A DNA stretch of 64,000 bases from Selaginella moellendorffii (Eukaryota > Streptophyta > Lycopodiopsida > Selaginellales > Selaginellaceae): positions 592,184 through 656,183 of the forward strand of contig NW_003314272.1 of the NCBI RefSeq assembly GCF_000143415.4, read 5' to 3'. The notes beneath the pieces were generated by a model that saw only the letters and a list, made by a program, of their open reading frames with translations, did not search any database and had not been told where the DNA came from. The first letter of the stretch is position 1, and every line of letters begins with the position of its first letter. The position numbers and the translations under genes were made by a program. Positions 59,440 through 64,000 of this stretch are shown here, piece by piece.

Positions 59440-60079
59440 ACGTCACATCAAATCCTCTAACAAACCAGATCTTATAATTTCTCTGACAAATTTCAAACTG
59501 AGTAGCTTCTAGACTTTGCTGTCGGACGTTGAACTTTGTCACATCATGTCCTTGCCTCGATCCAGCTGTGCCATGTCAGTGATTCGAACTTTGCCATGCC
59601 ATGTTAGCGATCCGCGCCAAGATTATTCGCCGTGTAACTGCTCGGCATCTGCCTCTTACAGCATTTGCCCAGAAAGGGCATCTTTCTTCGCACAGCATTT
59701 GCCACATGTTTAGGGTTTAGGGTTTAGCAATTCAGTAGCTTGATAAACATGCAAATACAGAACTTGATGCAAAATCCTTTGATATGTCAGGACCATTCAA
59801 TAGAGAGGGTCCTTTCATTTCATAACTCCTTACGTAGATCTTGGTGAAACCAAAGTTAGTGAAGTTGGTTTCTTGTGATCCCGCATCTGATTGTGATGTC
59901 CCTTTGCAGTGTCGATGGAAAGGTCAATGCACACCAAACTGTAGAATCTTGGAGCAAAATAACAGTCGGATCTATGGCAAATGCCCCTGAAACATTGTAA
60001 GGCTCGTGTGGTCTCGTGTGGTGTCCGATCGAAATGCTTCTTTGCAGGGTCATCAAGAAGGACATTGTATACCATTCTT
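59440..60079 (+). repeat. Direct repeat, copy B, with telomere-like tract
   Basis: Matches copy A (58147-59218) but lacks the ~390-base inner segment. It includes two TTTAGGG units plus TTTAG at 59709-59727. The ends agree up to 'gacattgtataccattct'. High identity suggests a recent duplication. Confidence 0.8.
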
Positions 60080-60184
60080 TATTTAGCTGAACATCTGGCA
60101 TTTTTGGAAATACAAGATGCTTTGGAATATCTAATCATGCATGGTATAAATATAGCGAGGGTATTAAATGATATCCCAATCATG

Positions 60185-60335
60185 ATCTTTCTTTTGGATT
60201 TCGCGTGCATGCAGTCCGAGGAATGATGACGTTGCGGATTTCTTTTGGATTTCACGTGCATGCATGCGCGCGGCAATCCAGAAATTAATGGTGGCGCCCA
60301 AGTCCGAGGAATGATGACGTTGCGGGATTACCAAC
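60185..60335 (+). repeat. Short tandem duplication with 'gtccgaggaatgatgacg'
   Basis: The phrase 'agtccgaggaatgatgacg' followed by 'ttgcgg' occurs at about 60211 and again at 60301. 'cttttggatttc(g/a)cgtgcatg' occurs before each. It lies in the upstream region of the plus-strand gene. Confidence 0.6.
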
Positions 60336-60365
60336 CGTCGTGACATTTTGCGCGTGTGAGGTTAG

Positions 60366-60520
60366 GTTTTGCATCGTACTCGCGCTCGCACACTCGCGCT
60401 CGCATCACGCTCACATTCGCGCTCATCTACCTTCTCTACAGGTTTCTCGTGTGCATCGGCGTCCACTCGCGCTTGCATCACACTCGCGCTTGCATCGCGC
60501 TCGTGTGCATTGGCGTCCAC
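60366..60520 (+). repeat. CT/CG-rich 'cactcgcgctcgcat' repeats
   Basis: Imperfect repeats of 'actcgcgct(c/t)gcatcac' upstream of the plus-strand gene. The open frames here (60356-60844, 60369-60632) are Arg/Ala/Ser/Thr-rich by repeat composition. A good GTAAGT donor at 60629 ends one of them, so part could be a 5' leader exon. Confidence 0.5.
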
Positions 60521-60755
60521 TTCAAGACACACCCAGTTTGTAACTTCGTCGCCAACTCCACCGCCCACTCCGCCACCCACACGCAGCCCACTTGGCGTCC
60601 CGGGAGATTTCAGCGCCACTCTCCAACTGTAAGTGGCAGAGTAGCCTTGCTGCTAAGATCCGCTGCACACACAGTGCACATTCGTCAGCGAGTCCAGCCT
60701 CGATTGTCACGCCTCCATTCGGCTTCAAATGGTAAGTCTTTTAGGCCAAGTAGAA

Positions 60756-60916
60756 AATGGCATGAGGCCACATGCCATTCAGTAGCAACATTGGCATGCA
60801 CCGATTGGGCTCTCGAGTGCAGTCCGGTTACAGATGGCGTGTAGCCTCACGCCATCTTAGGATGCAGCCTCAAGACATCTGATGCAGTGGTGAATGGCGT
60901 GTGGCCTCACGTTATT
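60756..60916 (+). repeat. Three palindromes inside intron 1 of the partner gene
   Basis: Copies at 60756-60779 (perfect arms), 60833-60856 (gatggcgtgtagcc / tcacgccatc) and 60892-60916. All lie between the donor at 60732 and acceptor ending 60970. Arms vary together: CATG versus CGTG/CACG, which keeps pairing in the second copy. Confidence 0.8.
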
Positions 60917-62149
60917 TCCAGCTGCTAGCTTTTCATCTATCAGCTCTAATTGTTGTGCATTTCTGAACAGGCGAGGAATTGCGTTCTTCCTCCAGCCACT
61001 GTCAATGTGGATGCAGAGAAGGGGGAGGAGCTCACCAGTTGGACTTTCGGGATGGAAGGCGAGGATCTGAGGCTGTACAACACAGATGGTGGGAGAAAAG
61101 AATGCATGGGGATCCTCATCCAAGTGACAGACACTCCATGTAGTTCCATGCAAGAATATGGACTGGCACTTGTGGTAGAGACAGCGTCCGCCTTCAAGAT
61201 CCACCTTGCACATCCTAGCGGCTTCCCGGAGGGGGGCAGCGGCTATGAGGAATTCCTAGAGGGAGCTAGGGAGAGGTTGTCTAGGAGGCCCACAATTTCA
61301 AAGACGCTGCGGGTCTATGAAGATCACATGGAATCCACGGACCTCACCTACGGCGATGTTCAAAAACTATATTCCAACATTGAGCCGTTGAGAGTGCCTC
61401 CAATTCGCGAAGCGAAGGGGAAGGGGGTCGATCTGGAAACTACCCCGAAGCAGAAAAGGGTGTTCAAGCTCAAGCCAACGTCCGACTCTCCTGCTCCAAA
61501 AAAGAAGCTACTTGGTGATGCCATTGCCTCGGGTTCGAACACTACACCCACCAAAAAGAAGAGCCGCAAAGAGCAGAAAGAGCAAGAAGAGGCAGCAAAA
61601 ATCGTCGCAGATAATAGTACTTGTTACTATTCCAACAAAGTATATACAATCGATGTGAGCCGTATCGACATCCAAAGCAAATACAACCACAGGCTAGTAT
61701 CTGATGAGTGGGTGAAGAAACTGAAACAGAAGATGCTGGCAAGTCCAGTAACACCTGACATCGCAGACGTGATCCCCTACTACCGAACAATGAAGGGCGA
61801 GACGAGGTTTCCAGACTTGATCAATAGGAAGGTGTTGGACGATCAGAACATCCGGTTCTATGCCGTCTCTAGGCAGCATTCTAGCTTGGCGATGCAAGAG
61901 ATAGTTGTGGATATTATGGTGGGCGAGGAGGTGAAGAAAGTCTTCAAGACAAGAGTTGTCCGCCTGATAAAAGGCAACTCGCCCCTCCGATCTATCATAT
62001 ACATCTCCCACGCGCAGAATGTCAAGCAAGAAACGTGCTACAAATCGGGTCTGCACGAGACATTGGCACGAAGACGGAAGCTCTGGGTTCAACTGAAGAA
62101 GCCACAAAAACCAGGACAAGGACGTGCACTAGCAATTAGCGCCTGGCAG

Positions 62150-62203
62150 GTAAGCCTCGTTGCATGTGGCATAACATGTGGCCTCACGCCATTTCCATTG
62201 CAG
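62150..62203 (+). repeat. 54-base intron carrying a palindrome
   Basis: GTAAGC…TTGCAG intron, length a multiple of three, with the palindrome 'acatgtggcctcacgcc' at about 62174-62190 next to a second half-copy 'gcatgtggc'. Translation through it is open, so retention would insert 18 residues. Confidence 0.7.
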
Positions 62204-63664
62204 GAATTCTCGAGTCTTCTCTCGAAAACACTGGGGGTCAATGACACACTCAGCATCCATAACATTCTACTCGCGACAAAAGTTGTTTTTGACAAATGGG
62301 TAGATGTGCTGAGGAGGTACCATGATGGGGAGTTGCTAAACTCAATGGGTGTGGAGGACGGCCGGAAGCCCAATGATTTGAAGCTCAACACCTTGCATTT
62401 CTCGCGGTCTCTAGACGACGACGACCTTCTGACAGTGGCTAATGCTCTTCTACGTGGTGAGGTAGTCTTCAACAAGACCAAAATGACTCCCGGCCATATT
62501 GTGACATATGAGGACTTGTGCACGACTCTGAGAGCTCGTGCGCTATTGAAGGATTGGATCTTCGAGCAAATGGCTGTGGAGAGGGTGAGCATCGACACCA
62601 CGCAAGAAATGATGGAAGCGCTGGAGTTGTCAAATGAAGACATCGACGAGTACGTGAAGGGGGCCCCCAAGTTCATCGATCTGCTGCGGGATGCCATGAA
62701 AAGTAAAGCTAAGAAGTTGGATCAGTATCCAAATTTCATTAAGAGGGATGTCGACCGCCGGCTTCAGAAACAGCTCGACCCTGTAGCAGAGGCCTATTGA
62801 GAACCTTACCGGGTATACGTGAATTCGGATGAGGATCAAAGGTGGAGGAGCATCGTTTCCCGCGGAGATGAGCAGGTCAAGAACATCTTTTGTGTGATGG
62901 ACTTCACAAACGAGGAGATCACTCATGCAGACGAAGTCAGCTCCATCATTGACTTAATGGTGGGACTTGCGGAGGTGGAATCTTCAGTCCACTATATGAT
63001 CTACGACTCCGAATCCTATCACAAGTTCTGGAAGGCCTTGAACGAGGTGAAGGCTCGGTTGAAAGGCAAAGAGATGTGGGAGATCCATGGGATAATGGCT
63101 AAGAAGAAGATACCGATGAATGTCCGCATCTTCACACTCGCCCTTGTTATTGGTCCTGCAGCAGAGTGGGACTGGAGTGACTTCCCAGCTTCGTTCGACA
63201 AGGCCGATCGAATTGATCTGAGGGAGGTCAATTTACCTGTGCTTGAGGAACTAAAGACGGCTATGGAGCTTTCGAATCCAAAGAAAGCTCCAGGTGCAGC
63301 ATGGGAAATGCTCAGCTGGGTCTTCAACGCAATAGCGGGTGGGTCACCTGCTTCTGACTCTAAGGGCAAATGCGTTGTCGAGTACAACTGCGGCGGACTA
63401 TTCTTTCGAGCCGCACTACTCAAGGGTGTCCCGTGTGTTGCGGTGACAAACTCCATTGAAAAGGTGACTTCAATGGAGCATATAATTACAGTTGCCAAAG
63501 AAAAACAGTATCTTCTCTGCGAACCTGGTGAGTACGCACTTTAAGTTTAAATGTTATCTCACAAGCTCTGTATGCAGGAGCGTGGCCACCCCCAGATGCT
63601 GAAACGGCGTTAACAGCTACTGTTGAAGATACCCATGTTGGGCCGAGCTCACAACCTGCACAAG

Positions 63665-63841
63665 GTAAGGTCACGTGAGGCCTCATGCCATTTTGATTAT
63701 AGATCGTTGTGAATATTCAGATACGAGGACTGAAAAGCGCATTGGTGGCGTGTCGAAGAAGGACAAACAGACAAGCAATAGGAAAAAAGGAGGTACAAAT
63801 TATATTTGCAATGGCATGTGGTCTCATGCCATTCCTTGCAG
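63665..63841 (+). repeat. Two mini-introns built around palindromes
   Basis: Intron 63665-63702 is 38 bases, of which 63671-63692 is palindrome (tcacgtgaggcctcatgcca). Intron 63793-63841 is 49 bases with a palindrome at 63810-63833. In both, little more than splice sites surrounds the palindrome. Confidence 0.75.
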
Positions 63842-63942
63842 GAGACACTTCTTCAAAGGCAAAACAGGCAAGCACCAGCCAAGCTCAAACTGACAGTGGT
63901 CATAAAAAGCGAAAGCACGTTGGACAGTCGTCGGGATCATAG

Positions 63943-64000
63943 GCATTTGATTCGAAAAGGAAGAAGGGCAACGAAAAGATGATAGGTAATGCCTCGCGGT
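63943..64000 (+). other. Window edge after the partner gene
   Basis: Only 58 bases follow the stop codon. No element terminus is visible, so the right boundary of the palindrome-rich element is outside the window. Confidence 0.5.

Larger units (their letters stand above)
60729..63942 (+). pseudogene. Large partner gene with a weakly ParB-like region, one in-frame stop
   Basis: Six exons join in frame to 928 codons: 60729-60731 (ATG only), 60971-62149, 62204-63527, 63578-63664, 63703-63792, 63842-63942. Introns are 38-239 bases with GT-AG ends; four of five contain the palindromic repeat. An in-frame TGA (62798-62800) interrupts exon 3. A 51-base GT-AG segment (from about 62781) could remove it in frame but lacks a pyrimidine tract. 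After an N-terminal ~150 residues comes a Lys-rich linker (PKKKLLGDA, KKKSRKEQKEQEE). Next is VYTIDVSRIDIQSKYNHRLV…RFYAVSRQHSSLAMQEI, whose spacing recalls a ParB/sulfiredoxin-type domain (Arg after the first strand, then a 'GQH'-like motif); weak inference. The C-terminus is basic (KKRKH). No enzyme is recognised with confidence. Confidence 0.6.

Noticed and set aside
53366-63841. The palindromes as bacterial-type REP/BIME or terminator elements
   Set aside because: The hosts are intron-containing eukaryotic genes and the palindromes lie inside introns, so bacterial functions do not apply.

Overview
The window is nuclear DNA of a land plant. The gene families are plant ones: a TIME FOR COFFEE homologue, an HD-Zip I factor, a BRAT1-type bromodomain ATPase, a GIP1-like protein and a plant-type ABC1 kinase. 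Introns are very short (about 45-65 bases, GT-AG) and short telomere-type TTTAGGG tracts occur inside the sequence. Tiny introns plus a gene-dense block between degraded retroelements suggest a lycophyte such as Selaginella; this is inference, not a database match.

Layout. 1-5.5 kb is repeat-derived DNA with a purine-rich minisatellite and then AT-rich spacer. 5.55-8.27 kb holds an intact 4-exon kinase-like gene (HGDxR / DFDW motifs), a broken tandem copy of its 3' end, and an inverted copy of its 3' end. 9.77-41.4 kb is the gene-dense block: BRAT1-like AAA+/bromodomain ATPase (+), TIC-like clock protein (-), two-RRM glycine-rich RNA-binding protein (-), PIG-M mannosyltransferase (+), GIP1-like protein (+), HD-Zip I (-), ABC1-type kinase (+) and an F-box protein (+). 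Exon models here were built from splice signals and close in frame over their whole length.

41.5-53.3 kb is repeat-rich: two degraded Ty3/Gypsy retrotransposons, a PPR fragment, a 78-bp (26-codon) tandem repeat and a 100-N gap in poly-G. 53.3-64 kb is the most unusual part. Two long divergent genes, one resembling a transposase (minus) and one with a weakly ParB-like region (plus), are embedded with about twenty copies of a ~24-bp near-perfect palindrome (core GGCATGAGGCCTCATGCC). The palindrome lies in the spacers and inside several tiny introns of the plus gene. The minus gene is one 3-kb frame without a single frameshift but with five in-frame stops; the plus gene has one. I read this as a recently silenced two-gene mobile element with its own palindromic, intron-associated repeat family. 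The plus gene ends at 63942, close to the window edge, so the element probably continues beyond it.

The conventional genes do not form a pathway. They are independent regulatory and housekeeping loci. Noted arrangements are a 362-bp head-to-head promoter (RRM gene / PIG-M), a 94-bp gap between PIG-M and the GIP1-like gene, and two convergent pairs.
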